A stretch of DNA of 64,000 bases from Planobispora longispora (GCF_016863135.1 NZ_BOOH01000015.1:1-64000); one strand, 5' to 3'; shown: positions 17,524 to 27,444, counted from the stretch's first letter. Translations and numbers: made by a program. The notes: generated by a model from the sequence alone, not told the origin.

Positions 17524-18108
17524 ATGAAAAGCGATCTTCCTGAGGACCTCCAGAGACAGCGACTCCGGGAGCGTCTGGAATCCGTCGTCACCCGTGCAAG
17601 GAAGGCCACCTCCTGGCGGGACGCGACCGCCTCTCTCCGCAGCCTGGTGAACCGGGAGGGGGTCGTCCCGATCCGGACCCGCCTGACCGGCGAGGACCTC
17701 GACTTCCTCGAGGAGGCGCGCGAGGACCTGCTGGACTTCGCCACGCTGGGCGTGCGGCTCCTCGACCTGCACCAGCCGCGGGACGCGGGCGGCATCACCA
17801 GCGACGCCGCGCATCCGATCCTGCGCTGCCGGAGCTGCATGTGGCGCTGGCCGTGCCCGACCTTCCGCGCGATGTCGGAGACCTTCGACGGCGCGCGGGA
17901 ACGCGCCGACGACCTCGACGGCCACGTCCCCGTCTCCCGCTGCGTCACGCCCGACGACGGCGAACCCGGCGGCGAGCCGGGCGGGGAGAGCCCGCACGTT
18001 CAGGTGACCGTCATGGTCCCGGCCCAGCCGGAGGGCGAGGGATACGGCGCGCCGTTCACGGGGACAGGGGGAGGCGGATCTCGAAGCGGCAGCCGGGGCC
18101 GGTGTTGA
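17524..18108 (+). CDS. Actinobacterial protein with CxxC-x5-C cluster, function unknown
   Basis: 194 aa, helical in the first 85 residues, then [16 protein letters not shown] with Cys102, Cys105, Cys111 and a fourth Cys at 140. The CxxCx5C spacing is that of WhiB-type iron-sulfur proteins, but the WhiB beta-turn (GVWGG) and its N-terminal Cys are missing, so it is not called WhiB. A zinc or Fe-S site is plausible. The last 50 residues are Gly/Pro/Asp-rich. It sits between the STAS gene and the two-component operon, and its 3' end overlaps the convergent kinase by 53 bp. No strong ribosome site precedes ATG 17524. Confidence 0.72.
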   Translation: MKSDLPEDLQRQRLRERLESVVTRARKATSWRDATASLRSLVNREGVVPIRTRLTGEDLDFLEEAREDLLDFATLGVRLLDLHQPRDAGGITSDAAHPILRCRSCMWRWPCPTFRAMSETFDGARERADDLDGHVPVSRCVTPDDGEPGGEPGGESPHVQVTVMVPAQPEGEGYGAPFTGTGGGGSRSGSRGRC

Positions 18109-19179
18109 CGACGCCGATGTCGCCGTCGTGGGCCTCCACGATGCCGCGGGCGATCGCCAGGCCGAGCCCGGCCCCCGCGCCGTCGGGCCGGGGGCTCCGG
18201 GCCGCCTCGCCGCGGAAGGCCACGTCGAAGACCCGAGGCAGGTCCTCCGCGGGGATGCCGCCGCAGCAGTCTGCCACCGACAGGCACGCGTGCCCGTCCT
18301 CCACCGTGACGCGGACCTGCACCGTCCCGTCCTCCGGGGTGTGCCTGATCGCGTTGACCACCAGGTTGCGCAGGGCTCTGGACAGCTCTCCGGCGTCCGC
18401 CTGGACGGGCACCGCCGCCTCCGCCGAGCCCTGCAGCCGGACCCCCTTGGCCCGCGCCAGCGGCTCCACCCCGGCCAGGGCGTCGGCGACCAGGTCGCCG
18501 AGGCCGGTCCGGCGGCGGGACAGCCGCAGCGCCCCGGCGTGGATCCGCGACAGCTCGAACAGGTCGTCGACCATGGCCGACAGACGGTCCACCTCCAGGC
18601 GGATCTGGGCGTGATAGCGGCCCACGGTCTCCGGGTCGGCCACCACGCCGTCCTCCAGGGCCTCGACCATCGCACGCATCCCGGCCAGCGGGGTGCGCAG
18701 GTCGTGGCTGACCCAGGCGACGAGCTCGCGGCGGGCGCCCTCCAGGGCGCGCTCGCGCTCGTGGCCCAGGCGGATCCGCAGGTATGCCTCGTCGAGGGCG
18801 GCGGCGACCGTGCCGAGCTCGGCGGGGAGGCCGCGGGGCGGGACGAACTCGCCGGACGGCGGGACGTCGTGCACGGCGGCGACGAGCCTGCGGCTGGCGG
18901 CCAGGACCCGCCGGGCCAGCACCGCCGCCACCCCCAGGCCGATCAGTCCGCTGACGGCGACCACGCTGAGCACGATGTTCCTGGGCGTGCCCTCGATGAT
19001 CATTTTCAGGGTGATCGCCACCATGCCCGCCACCGTCACCACCACGGGGACGGCCGCGACCACGGCGAGCATCACCCCGACCGACCGCTCCCGCAGCAGG
19101 CGCATCGCGCCCAGCCCGGTCAGCGCGACCAGCAGGCCGAGCCCGGCGGTGACCGCGGCGATCTCCACGATCTCCGGGA

Positions 19180-19183
<4 letters not shown>
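18056..19183 (-). CDS. Two-component sensor histidine kinase
   Basis: 375 aa from ATG 19183. Two transmembrane pairs lie in the first 125 residues with very little outside sequence, so it probably senses within the membrane. HisKA has SHDLRTPL (phospho-His) near residue 175; HATPase has the N box ([10 protein letters not shown]), and G boxes ADCCGGIP and GLGLAIARG. Its ATG overlaps the stop of the response regulator gene by four bases (ATGA), so they are coupled. The signal is unknown. Confidence 0.93.
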
Positions 19184-19875
<692 letters not shown>

Positions 19876-20001
19876 ACCTCCACGGTAGGCGCGATACGGC
19901 CGGCCGCCGGACCGCGTCACCGGTCCGTAAGACCCGTCCGAAGACTCGATCGTTATGCGTCCGGACGCCTCCGGGATCGGCCGCGGGCGTACGGTGGACG
20001 C

Positions 20002-20178
20002 ATGGGTCGTATCGTGATGGCAGTCCTCGGCGGCATCCTTGCGCTCTACATGGTCTTCGGGCTCGTGCTTCCCGCCCTGTTCGGACTGTTCAAGTTCTTG
20101 TTCGTGCTGGCGATGGTGGCGTTCCTGGTCGTCCTGGTGGTGACCGTCGCGGCCAAGTTCTCCAAGTCCGTCAAGTGA
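20002..20178 (+). CDS. Small membrane protein
   Basis: 58 aa, nearly all hydrophobic: two membrane segments (about residues 4-24 and 30-50) and a basic end (AKFSKSVK). Start ATG 20002 follows a purine-rich stretch (ACGGTGGACGC). It is divergent from the response regulator. The function is not known; small two-segment proteins beside two-component systems sometimes modulate them (inference). Confidence 0.65.
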   Translation: MGRIVMAVLGGILALYMVFGLVLPALFGLFKFLFVLAMVAFLVVLVVTVAAKFSKSVK

Positions 20179-20194
20179 CCGTTCCCCGGGTCCG

Positions 20195-20794
20195 TCAGAT
20201 GCACTCCTGAACGACGGGCTCGGGAACGGGAACGTGCCCGTTCAGTGCCGGGTTGAGGGCCGTGACCACCGCCCAGACGGTGGTGATCTCCCCTTCGTGC
20301 CGGACTCCCCACCGGTCCGCCAGATATTCGACGATGCCCAGGCCCCTGCCCCCTAACGAGGACAGCGGGGCCCGGCCGGCCCGTGGCTCGGTGGTGGCGC
20401 CCCCGTCACTCACCGCTACCTCGACATGCCCATCGGTCCATCGCCATGCCACTCTGATCTGCCCGGACGGCAGGGGGTGCGCATGCCGGAGAGCGTTGCT
20501 CAGCAGCTCGCTCACCACCAGCACGGCATCGTCGATCGCCGTCTCATACACACCCCATTCCTGCAGGTCAGAGCTGAGGCATTGGCGTGCGACGGCGACG
20601 CTGGACGGCGTATACGGCAACAACACGACGCTCGACGGACTCACCCCCCGTATCCCTGTTCCCCTCGAGAACCCGCTGCGGAACCCCGATTCGTTGCTGC
20701 GTGACGATGGGACTCCACGGCGGCCTCCGAGAAGACACCCCAGATACGACCGAAATGCCCCGTTAGCCGATTGCGGAAACCGTGCCCCGATCAC
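20195..20794 (-). CDS. RsbW-like ATP-binding protein (anti-sigma kinase type)
   Basis: About 199 aa from GTG 20794; the conserved part starts near residue 50. HATPase_c_2 domain with the N box SELLSNALRHAHP, the DGGA box and GGRGLGIVE. Hence a serine kinase/anti-sigma factor family member or a related stand-alone GHKL ATPase. The end has Cys-free CI-terminated tail (EPVVQECI). The unstructured N-terminal 50 residues leave the start open. The STAS protein at 16872 is a candidate partner. Confidence 0.8.
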   Translation of the reverse strand: MIGARFPQSANGAFRSYLGCLLGGRRGVPSSRSNESGFRSGFSRGTGIRGVSPSSVVLLPYTPSSVAVARQCLSSDLQEWGVYETAIDDAVLVVSELLSNALRHAHPLPSGQIRVAWRWTDGHVEVAVSDGGATTEPRAGRAPLSSLGGRGLGIVEYLADRWGVRHEGEITTVWAVVTALNPALNGHVPVPEPVVQECI

Positions 20795-20841
20795 AGCTTG
20801 TGCACATTGGACGATAGATCAGTTCTACCGTTACCGGCTCG

Positions 20842-22737
20842 TTACCGCTCCGGCGCGCCGGAGCCGCTACGGGCGCCTGGCGTGTCGGCCCTGCCCAGTT
20901 CCAAACGCATCCGGGTGCCGCCGCCCGGCCGCGGGTAGGCCGCCACGTCCCCGCCCTGGGCCTGGGCGAGGCTGCGCACGATGTAGAGGCCGAGGCCGAC
21001 CCCGCCGAACCGGCGGCGGTCGCCGCTCTCGGCCTGGACGAAGCGTTCGAAGACGCGCTCCCGGTCGGCCGGGGCGATGCCCACCCCCTCGTCGTCGACG
21101 ACCACGACCACCCGATCGCCGTCCGGCCACGCCTCGACCTTGATCAGGCCGCCGTCCGGGGAGTACTTGAAGGCGTTCTCCAGGAGCTGACCCAGCACGA
21201 TGTCGGTGGCGAGGGCGTCACCGTAGACCTTGGGCAGGTCGTCGGGGACGACCACCTCGACCCGGTGCACCTCCGACAGCACCGGCAGGCCCAGGGTGGC
21301 GGTCTTGATCAGCTCTCCGAGGTCGAACGCCTCCAGGGTGAGGACGATCTTCCCGGCCCCGGCGCGCGAGCCCAGCAGCAGGTGGTCCATGAGCTGGCCG
21401 AGGGAGCGCGCCCGCTCGGCGATGGTGTGCACGGCGGACCGGCGCTCGGCGTCGGACAGGCCGTCCCAGCGGGTGTCGAGCATGCCGGCGAAGCCGCGGA
21501 CCACGGTGATCGGGGTGCGCAGCTCATGGCTGGTGGTGGCCAGGAACAGGTCCTTGGCCTCCTCCAGCTCCTTGGCCCGGGTGACGTCGCGGAAGTCGAC
21601 CACGATCTCGCCGGTCTCCTCGATCTCCGCGCGGAGCACGTCCAGCCAGATGCCCGAGGGCAGCTGGTAGGTGAGCTTGTCCCCCGGCTCGGGCAGCGGG
21701 AAGGGGGGCGGCTCGCCGATCACCTCGGCCGCGTGGAAGCCGGTCAGCCCGGCGGCGGCCGGGTTCCACTGGATGACGCGTCCCATGTTGTCCAGGACCG
21801 CGATGCCGTCGGCGCTGGCGTCGAACACCGCGCGCTCGTGGGCGCGCTGCCGTACGGCCTCCTGGTAGGCCATGGCGTTGCCGACGGCGATCCCGGCGTG
21901 CCCGGCGAGGAGTTCGAGCAGCTCCAGCTCGACGTGGCCGGCCTTGCGGTTGGCGAACAGGGCGTAGAGCGCGCCGTACGGCCGGCCGCCCACCGCCGCC
22001 ACGCCGAGCGCGATGGTGTGCAGGCCGGGCAGCCACGACCAGACCAGCTCGTCCAGCCGGGCCTGGTCGCCGGTCTCCAGCATCACGGTCCGGCCGGCCC
22101 GCAGGAGCTTGCCCACCAGGCTGGAGCGCAGGTCGGTGGTCGAGCCGCGCAGCTCGTCGGGGAGCTTGTGACAGGCCACCAGGCGGAGCCGGTCCCCCTC
22201 GATGAGCACGAACCCGCCCGCGTCGGCGCCGGTCAGCTCGGTGAGACTGGCGGCGATCCGCTCGAGCACCGTGGGCAGCTCCAGCTCGGCGTTGATGTCG
22301 GCGACCACGTCGGTCAGCCGGCGGACGAGCTGCGCCCGGCGCATGACCTTGTCGCTGGCGGTCTCGTCGTCCTGGGCCAGGTGGTAGAGGTTGACGTAGC
22401 CGAGCAGCGCGCCGCTCTCCGAGCAGAGCGCCCCGGCGTCCATGCGCACGTCGAGCAGCGTGCCGTCACGCCGGAAGCGCTTGGTGCGCAGCGACACCTG
22501 GCCGCCGGTCCTGACCCGTTCCAGGACCGCGTTGTGCTCGGCGGTGAGCTCGTCGGGGACCATCGGCACGCGGTGGCCGACGGCCTCCTCCTCGGACCAG
22601 CCGAACAGGCGCTCGGCGGCGGGGTTCCAGGCCAGGACGGTCTGGTCGCGGTCGAGGGCGACGACCGCGTTGGGGGAGCCGGCGACGATCGACTTGCTGA
22701 CGACGTCGTCACCGATAGCGATCACATCATCACGCAC
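20842..22737 (-). CDS. Soluble PAS-GAF-PAS sensor histidine kinase
   Basis: 631 aa from GTG 22737 (start not certain). No transmembrane segment: cytoplasmic sensor. Order: PAS (about 15-130, NPAAERLFGWS), a helical linker, GAF (about 155-300), a second PAS (about 315-400, WNPAAAGLTGF), HisKA with TSHELRTPI (near 425), HATPase with LENAFKYSP and DDEGVGIAP, and GVGLGLYIV. No response regulator gene is next to it, so it is an orphan kinase. PAS and GAF could bind haem, flavin or cyclic nucleotides; none is shown by residues. Confidence 0.9.
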   Translation of the reverse strand: MRDDVIAIGDDVVSKSIVAGSPNAVVALDRDQTVLAWNPAAERLFGWSEEEAVGHRVPMVPDELTAEHNAVLERVRTGGQVSLRTKRFRRDGTLLDVRMDAGALCSESGALLGYVNLYHLAQDDETASDKVMRRAQLVRRLTDVVADINAELELPTVLERIAASLTELTGADAGGFVLIEGDRLRLVACHKLPDELRGSTTDLRSSLVGKLLRAGRTVMLETGDQARLDELVWSWLPGLHTIALGVAAVGGRPYGALYALFANRKAGHVELELLELLAGHAGIAVGNAMAYQEAVRQRAHERAVFDASADGIAVLDNMGRVIQWNPAAAGLTGFHAAEVIGEPPPFPLPEPGDKLTYQLPSGIWLDVLRAEIEETGEIVVDFRDVTRAKELEEAKDLFLATTSHELRTPITVVRGFAGMLDTRWDGLSDAERRSAVHTIAERARSLGQLMDHLLLGSRAGAGKIVLTLEAFDLGELIKTATLGLPVLSEVHRVEVVVPDDLPKVYGDALATDIVLGQLLENAFKYSPDGGLIKVEAWPDGDRVVVVVDDEGVGIAPADRERVFERFVQAESGDRRRFGGVGLGLYIVRSLAQAQGGDVAAYPRPGGGTRMRLELGRADTPGARSGSGAPER

Positions 22738-22863
22738 ATATCCATCTTGCCGCTTCGATCGGTCTGATCTTGGCAATTTCGTCCGGCATGTGCTGCCGTT
22801 CTTCAATGTGACGCGTCCGATACGCTGCGGGCACCACACACCTGGACACGGAAGGGTGGGGAC

Positions 22864-23442
22864 ATGTCATCCGGGGATCTCGACGCGCTGCTACGGGTGA
22901 CCTCGCCCACCTACGTCGGGGACAGGCATCCCGACATCGCGTTCGGCACCCATGACGGTCCCGTGGGCCGGATGATCCTCGCCGTGACGGGACGGGGGGT
23001 GGTGTCCTGCAGCTACGAGGACGAACACGTCGTCTTCGAGCGCGTGAGCAGGAACGTCAGCACGTTCATCGGGGCCGACCCCAGCCGGATCGACCCGGTC
23101 CGCCGGGAGCTGGACGCCTACTTCTCCGGCCGGCTCCGCGCTTTCACCGTCCCGGTGGACCTCCGGCTCGCCACGCCGTTCGCCAGGACCGTGCTGCAGA
23201 TGATGATGGCGGTGCCGTACGGGACGGTGACCGCCTACCACCTGATCGCCGAGCGGATCGGCCGTCCGCGGGCGCTGCGGGCGGTCGGCAACGCGCTCGG
23301 CGGCAACCCGGTGTGCGTGATCGTGCCCTGCCACCGGGTGGTGGAGAGCGAGACCGCCCTGGGCGGCTACGCGGGCGGCACCGCCGCCAAGGAGCGGCTC
23401 TTCCGGATCGAGGGGATCCGGGGGAACCCGCTCACGCCGTAA
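22864..23442 (+). CDS. ogt: Methylated-DNA-protein-cysteine methyltransferase
   Basis: 192 aa. Suicide repair protein that moves the alkyl group from O6-alkylguanine to its own Cys in PCHRV (IVPCHRVV, Cys near residue 157), with the helix-turn-helix (GTVTAYHLIAERIG) before it and the Asn hinge (AVGNALGGNP). The N-terminal ribonuclease-like domain is present. ATG 22864 follows GGTGGGG. Monocistronic, and divergent from the PAS kinase. No Ada methylphosphotriester domain is present, so self-regulation by methylation is not expected. Confidence 0.95.
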   Translation: MSSGDLDALLRVTSPTYVGDRHPDIAFGTHDGPVGRMILAVTGRGVVSCSYEDEHVVFERVSRNVSTFIGADPSRIDPVRRELDAYFSGRLRAFTVPVDLRLATPFARTVLQMMMAVPYGTVTAYHLIAERIGRPRALRAVGNALGGNPVCVIVPCHRVVESETALGGYAGGTAAKERLFRIEGIRGNPLTP

Positions 23443-23644
23443 TCCGCACGGAGCCTCACGGGAACCCGTGTGGGCCTCGCGGGAACCCCGGCGAGCCCTG
23501 CGGGACCCCTATGCGAGCCTCGCGGAACCTCCGGGAATCCCGTGTGGGCCTCGCGGGCGGGCGCGTGATCCCGCCCGCGGGCCCCCGGCTGTTCCCGGGT
23601 CCTCCTGCCAGTCCTCCGGAGCTCCCCGGCTCCTCCGCCGCCGG
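23443..23644. other. Degenerate repeats between two convergent genes
   Basis: About six imperfect copies of a unit like CTCGCGGGAACCC(C/G) and TGTGGGCCTCGCGGG occur in 23450-23570. There is no gene and no clear terminator. Confidence 0.5.
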
Positions 23645-24988
23645 TCAGCGGCGGCGCAGCACGCCCAGGGCGAGGGTGACCAGGCCGGAGACGAGGAAGG
23701 CGCCGACGGCCGCGCTCATCCACGGCTGCGGGACGAACCCGATCAGTTCACGGGCCCCGGTCCAGAAGCCGGTCCACCATTTCAGTTCCTCGGCGATCGG
23801 CAGCGCGGCGAGCATCCACCAGGCCGCGAAGCCGAGCACCCACGGCACGACCATGAGCCAGCGCGAGGGGGCGTCCTCCGAGGTGTTCCAGCGGCGCGCC
23901 CCGCCCAGCAGGAAGTAGTCCACCGCCAGGACGGCGAACATCGGGACGAAGACGGCGCCGATCAGGCCGAGGAAGGCGGTGTAGGTGTCGGCCTCGACGA
24001 AGATCGCCAGAAGCGTGACCACCACGCCGGTCCCGGCCGAGATGACCCGCCGGTCCAGCCGGGGCAGGAGGTTCTGCAGGGACATCGCCGTCGAGTAGAC
24101 GTTGACGAACGGCTGGTCGGTCTCGCGCAGCACCAGGATGCCGAAGAACAGCCAGCCGAGCGAGGCCGCCACGAACGGGTCCCACACCTTGTCCGGGTCG
24201 TTGCCGACCAGCGCGAGTGCGGCGATGCCCAGCGTCAGACAGGCCACCTGGGCGATCGTGTAACCGCCGACCACACCGGCGAAGGCGGCCCTGCCGGAAC
24301 GGGAGAACCGGGCGAAGTCCGCCGCGACGGGCACCCACGAGACTGAGAGCGCGATCACGTAATCGACGGAGGGGGCGAACGCCTCCCACGTGCCCATGCC
24401 GACCGACGGCCCGCGGCTGAACAGCTCGACGGCGAACCAGATCATGGAGATGATCACGCCTGCCGTGACGTAGCGGCGGAGCAGCCGGACCGCGCCCAGC
24501 GGGCGGATGGTCAGCGCGGTGGTGATCACGCCGCCGAGGATCACCCAGACGGCGTACGGCACCTCGACCCCGAAGGAACCGGCGATGGCCTGGGCGCCCT
24601 GGGCGATGACCCAGAGCTCGAAGGCTCCCCAGCCCAGCATCTGGACGATGTTGAGCACGGTCGGGACGTACGACAGCCTGGCCCCGAAGAGGCCGCGGAG
24701 CAGCACCATCGCCGGAGCGCCGGTCTGCTGGCCGGGGATCGCCGCCAGGGCGACCATCGCGGTGCCGACGACGCTGCCGACGACGGCGGCGGCGATCGCG
24801 GCCAGGAAGCTCAGGGGCCGGTCGCCCAGCGGATCGATCAGCGCGATCGCACCGGAGAACCCCAGCAGGCTGACCCCGAGGTTGGCCCAGAGCGCGCCCT
24901 GGTCGAGCACGCCGAGGGCCTTGGGCGGGGCCTCGTCGAGGGTGAGAGGGGCTTCGGTAGATTTGGACACAATGACGTCGGACGCCAT
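23645..24988 (-). CDS. cytX: NCS1 permease, thiamine-precursor (HMP) transporter CytX
   Basis: 447 aa with twelve predicted transmembrane segments of the nucleobase-cation-symporter-1 family (cytosine and purine permeases). The sequence alone would read as a cytosine permease; the TPP riboswitch directly upstream assigns it to the CytX subgroup, which imports the thiamine precursor hydroxymethylpyrimidine (HMP) or related pyrimidines (known from comparative genomics of THI elements). Start ATG 24988 has GGGAG six bases before it, part of the riboswitch's last conserved bases. TenA at 30068 makes the same precursor by salvage. Confidence 0.88.
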   Translation of the reverse strand: MASDVIVSKSTEAPLTLDEAPPKALGVLDQGALWANLGVSLLGFSGAIALIDPLGDRPLSFLAAIAAAVVGSVVGTAMVALAAIPGQQTGAPAMVLLRGLFGARLSYVPTVLNIVQMLGWGAFELWVIAQGAQAIAGSFGVEVPYAVWVILGGVITTALTIRPLGAVRLLRRYVTAGVIISMIWFAVELFSRGPSVGMGTWEAFAPSVDYVIALSVSWVPVAADFARFSRSGRAAFAGVVGGYTIAQVACLTLGIAALALVGNDPDKVWDPFVAASLGWLFFGILVLRETDQPFVNVYSTAMSLQNLLPRLDRRVISAGTGVVVTLLAIFVEADTYTAFLGLIGAVFVPMFAVLAVDYFLLGGARRWNTSEDAPSRWLMVVPWVLGFAAWWMLAALPIAEELKWWTGFWTGARELIGFVPQPWMSAAVGAFLVSGLVTLALGVLRRR

Positions 24989-24994
24989 CACACG

Positions 24995-25112
24995 CTCCCT
25001 ACGCCGGCATTACCCGGACAGGTTCATGCGGTCGGCGGCGCGCCGGAGGGCCTGATCGGCCCTCTGCGTGGTTCCGCCCTCTCAGCCCGGTCACGCCCGA
25101 GCTCCCGCGGCA
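24995..25112 (-). promoter_or_regulatory. TPP riboswitch (THI element) controlling cytX
   Basis: On the minus strand the conserved CTGAGA block is followed by a variable stem (AGGGCC/GGCCCT, about 25046-25060), then ACCGCATGAACCTG, and the final GGGTAATGCCGGCGTAGGGA. These are the hallmark bases of the thiamine pyrophosphate aptamer. The last bases (AGGGA) coincide with the ribosome site of cytX, so ligand binding would block translation start, an arrangement known for THI elements. Confidence 0.9.
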
Positions 25113-25288
25113 GCTATCTTTCGCCGAGAAGTATGCCACCTGTCCCCTCTGTCGCATATGCCTGGTCAGGGGTAACCGATGAGCGACGCCTCCGGAAAGG
25201 CCGTCCGAGCCCGGCCGAGCCCGGCCGGGAGCCGCGGCGACGCCCGGCGGCTCCGGCGCTGTGGCGCTGTGGCGCTGTGACACCCTCC

Positions 25289-25320
25289 CCGCCGGGCGGT
25301 CGCCGCGGACCGCCCGGCGG
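25289..25320. terminator. Perfect hairpin after the NlpC/P60 operon
   Basis: 13-bp perfect stem (25289-25301 with 25308-25320), six-base loop, between the stop of the coupled lysozyme-like gene (minus strand) and the cytX leader. No T-tract, so it may be a terminator or a transcription boundary. The 60 bp before it contains a GGCGCTGT repeat at about 25257-25278. Confidence 0.55.
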
Positions 25321-25348
25321 GAGGACGTGTCACCGGCTTCCCGCGGGC

Positions 25349-25756
25349 TCAGCGGATCCCGACCGGGCGGTAGGCGCGGAACTGGGTGCCCGACTCCAGG
25401 CCGTGCCGGACGACGCGGTGGTCGGTGCCGTAGCCGGCCCGCTGCTGGTAGGCCCAGTAGGAGGTACGGGCGGCATCGGCCCACCGGTCGAAGATGACCA
25501 CCATCCGGGCGGTGTTGGCGCCCACCGGGTCGATGACCAGGTCGCCTTGGAGGAGCTGGGTCATGGGGATGGGCCGGGTGTAGGTGTTTTTGGCCAGGTC
25601 CACGGTGATGGGTCCGGGTTTGGCCAGGCCCAGGGCCATGGAGGCGTAGCCGGAGCCGTCGGTGCGGTAGCCGCCGCGGGTCTTGGTCTGGCTGTAGGGC
25701 ACCCGCTGGGCGGTGGCCGGGTTCCAGCTCTTGGCCCGGGCGATCACCTGGGCACG
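25349..25756 (-). repeat. Copy 1 of the 0.4-kb dead NlpC/P60 module
   Basis: Differs from copy 2 (26368-26775) at only two places by eye (25360 and 25393) and is otherwise identical, while flanking coding sequence is unrelated. Direct repeat with copy 2. Confidence 0.93.
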
Positions 25757-26368
25757 CGTCACGCCGGGAGCGGGCCACAGCGCCGAGACGATGATCTGCC
25801 CGTCCCCCGCCTGCGGCTGGTACCGCTCGGGGTACTTGGACACCTGCACGCGCTGGCAGACGTCGCCCACCTTCGCCGATCTCCATGAGCCGCCGGGGTA
25901 CTTGCGGAGCATCTTGTCCAGGAACGCACCGGTGGCCCACGCCACGTTCAGCCGCTGGGCGGCACTGCCCCAGGTGGCGCGCTGCTGGAACACGCCCAGG
26001 CTGTCGTGGTCCACCTCCCGGTCGATGTTCCGCACGCCCGTCTCGACGATGGCCGTGGTGATCGCGATGACCGCCGCCTCCCGGGGAAGCCCCCTGGCGC
26101 GGACCGCCGCCACCACCACCCGGGCGCAGGAGACGCGATAGCCGTTCATGTAGCCGCGCAGTTTCTTCGCCAGCCGGGCGTTGAGCCGGGCCGCCAGCTC
26201 CGTGTCCTCCGCCGTCACCCCCCGGGAACCGCAGGGGGCGGTCGGCAGAGGAGCCGCGGTGGCGGCGCTCGCGGGGACGGCGGCCACCGCTGCCGCCGCG
26301 AGCAGAAGCGCCCCTGCGGTCACTCCTGCCGAGTGCGGCGAGCCGGGCCGGATCCGGGCCCGGCGCAT
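25349..26368 (-). CDS. Secreted lysozyme-like protein with inactive NlpC/P60 domain (protein A)
   Basis: 339 aa. A signal peptide (residues 1-36, cut near ASAATA) is followed by a helical domain (50-200) typical of actinobacterial lysozyme-like/transglycosylase proteins; Glu109 in AIVETGVRN is the best candidate catalytic acid, and DSLGVFQQR is the family motif. The C-terminal domain (about 203-339) is NlpC/P60-like but its catalytic Cys position is Gly (TDGSGY, Gly238) and the His position is Met (ARMVVIF). The start overlaps the stop of gene B (TGATG), so the two are coupled. The C-terminal 408 bp are 99% identical to the end of gene B. Confidence 0.82.
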   Translation of the reverse strand: MRRARIRPGSPHSAGVTAGALLLAAAAVAAVPASAATAAPLPTAPCGSRGVTAEDTELAARLNARLAKKLRGYMNGYRVSCARVVVAAVRARGLPREAAVIAITTAIVETGVRNIDREVDHDSLGVFQQRATWGSAAQRLNVAWATGAFLDKMLRKYPGGSWRSAKVGDVCQRVQVSKYPERYQPQAGDGQIIVSALWPAPGVTRAQVIARAKSWNPATAQRVPYSQTKTRGGYRTDGSGYASMALGLAKPGPITVDLAKNTYTRPIPMTQLLQGDLVIDPVGANTARMVVIFDRWADAARTSYWAYQQRAGYGTDHRVVRHGLESGTQFRAYRPVGIR

Positions 26369-27444
26369 CAGCGGATCCTGACCGGGCGGTAGGCGCGGAA
26401 CTGGGTGCCCGGCTCCAGGCCGTGCCGGACGACGCGGTGGTCGGTGCCGTAGCCGGCCCGCTGCTGGTAGGCCCAGTAGGAGGTACGGGCGGCATCGGCC
26501 CACCGGTCGAAGATGACCACCATCCGGGCGGTGTTGGCGCCCACCGGGTCGATGACCAGGTCGCCTTGGAGGAGCTGGGTCATGGGGATGGGCCGGGTGT
26601 AGGTGTTTTTGGCCAGGTCCACGGTGATGGGTCCGGGTTTGGCCAGGCCCAGGGCCATGGAGGCGTAGCCGGAGCCGTCGGTGCGGTAGCCGCCGCGGGT
26701 CTTGGTCTGGCTGTAGGGCACCCGCTGGGCGGTGGCCGGGTTCCAGCTCTTGGCCCGGGCGATCACCTGGGCACGGGTGATCGTGGGCGGCGGCACCGGC
26801 GCGTCCTCCCGGATGTTCAGCGCCCGGTAGGCCTTGTACTGGCTGTTCGCCGAGAGGCCGTAGCTGCGCGTGCGGTAGTCCGTCCCGTAACCGCCGCGCT
26901 GCTCGTAGGCCCAGTACGAGGTGCGCCCGGCGTTGGCCCACCGGTCGAAGATGACGACGTGCCGGGTGGTGTTGCTGCCGATGGCGTCGATGAGCAGGTC
27001 GCCCCTGCGGAGCTCGGACGTCTGGATGCGCCGGGTGTAGGTGCTCTTGGCCAGCCCCACCGTGATGGGGCCGGGCTTGCCCAGCCCGAGGGCCATGGAC
27101 ACGTAGCCGGAGCAGTCGGTGCGGTAGCCGCCTCGGGTCTTGGTCTGGCTGTACGGCACCCGCTTGGAGGTGCCCGGGTTCCAGGTCTTCGCCCGGGCGA
27201 TCATCTGCGAACGCGTGACCGGGGCCGCCGCGGCGGCCATGATCTCCACGCTCTCCGGCTCTCCGCTCTCCGGCCCTCCGGACGGGCTCGGCAGCGGGGT
27301 GGGGGTGGCCGCCGTGACCGGGTGCGCGGGGGCGGGAGGCGCCGCCTGCGCGGAGGCCGCCGCCACCAGTCCGCTGCCGCATGCGACCACGGTGATGAGC
27401 GCCAGGCTTCCCGTCCGGCTCCAGAGACTCTGGGTGGGGGGCAT
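26368..27444 (-). CDS. Secreted NlpC/P60 peptidase with a second, inactive copy (protein B)
   Basis: 358 aa. Signal peptide (1-35), a Pro/Ser/Thr linker, then a first NlpC/P60 domain (about 76-212) with DCSGYVSM catalytic Cys111 and TRHVVIF catalytic His162. A second domain (about 222-358) has the same fold but Gly257 and Met308 in those places. The first should cut peptidoglycan stem peptides or a related amide; the second is a likely pseudo-enzyme that may bind the same substrate. ATG 27444 has AAGGAG before it; upstream is a shared spacer with gene C. It precedes and overlaps gene A by one base. The start at 27495 was rejected because it adds non-signal-like sequence. Confidence 0.85.
   Translation of the reverse strand: MPPTQSLWSRTGSLALITVVACGSGLVAAASAQAAPPAPAHPVTAATPTPLPSPSGGPESGEPESVEIMAAAAAPVTRSQMIARAKTWNPGTSKRVPYSQTKTRGGYRTDCSGYVSMALGLGKPGPITVGLAKSTYTRRIQTSELRRGDLLIDAIGSNTTRHVVIFDRWANAGRTSYWAYEQRGGYGTDYRTRSYGLSANSQYKAYRALNIREDAPVPPPTITRAQVIARAKSWNPATAQRVPYSQTKTRGGYRTDGSGYASMALGLAKPGPITVDLAKNTYTRPIPMTQLLQGDLVIDPVGANTARMVVIFDRWADAARTSYWAYQQRAGYGTDHRVVRHGLEPGTQFRAYRPVRIR
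26379..26772 (-). repeat. Copy 2 of the 0.4-kb dead module (inverted to copy 3)
   Basis: This 394-bp stretch appears identical to the reverse complement of 28315-28708. It is a direct repeat of copy 1 and inverted relative to copy 3. Confidence 0.93.

Noticed and set aside
22738-22839. ATG/GTG at 22839 as start of the PAS kinase
   Set aside because: The extra 34 residues have no PAS similarity and carry Cys/Lys-rich sequence over a likely promoter area.
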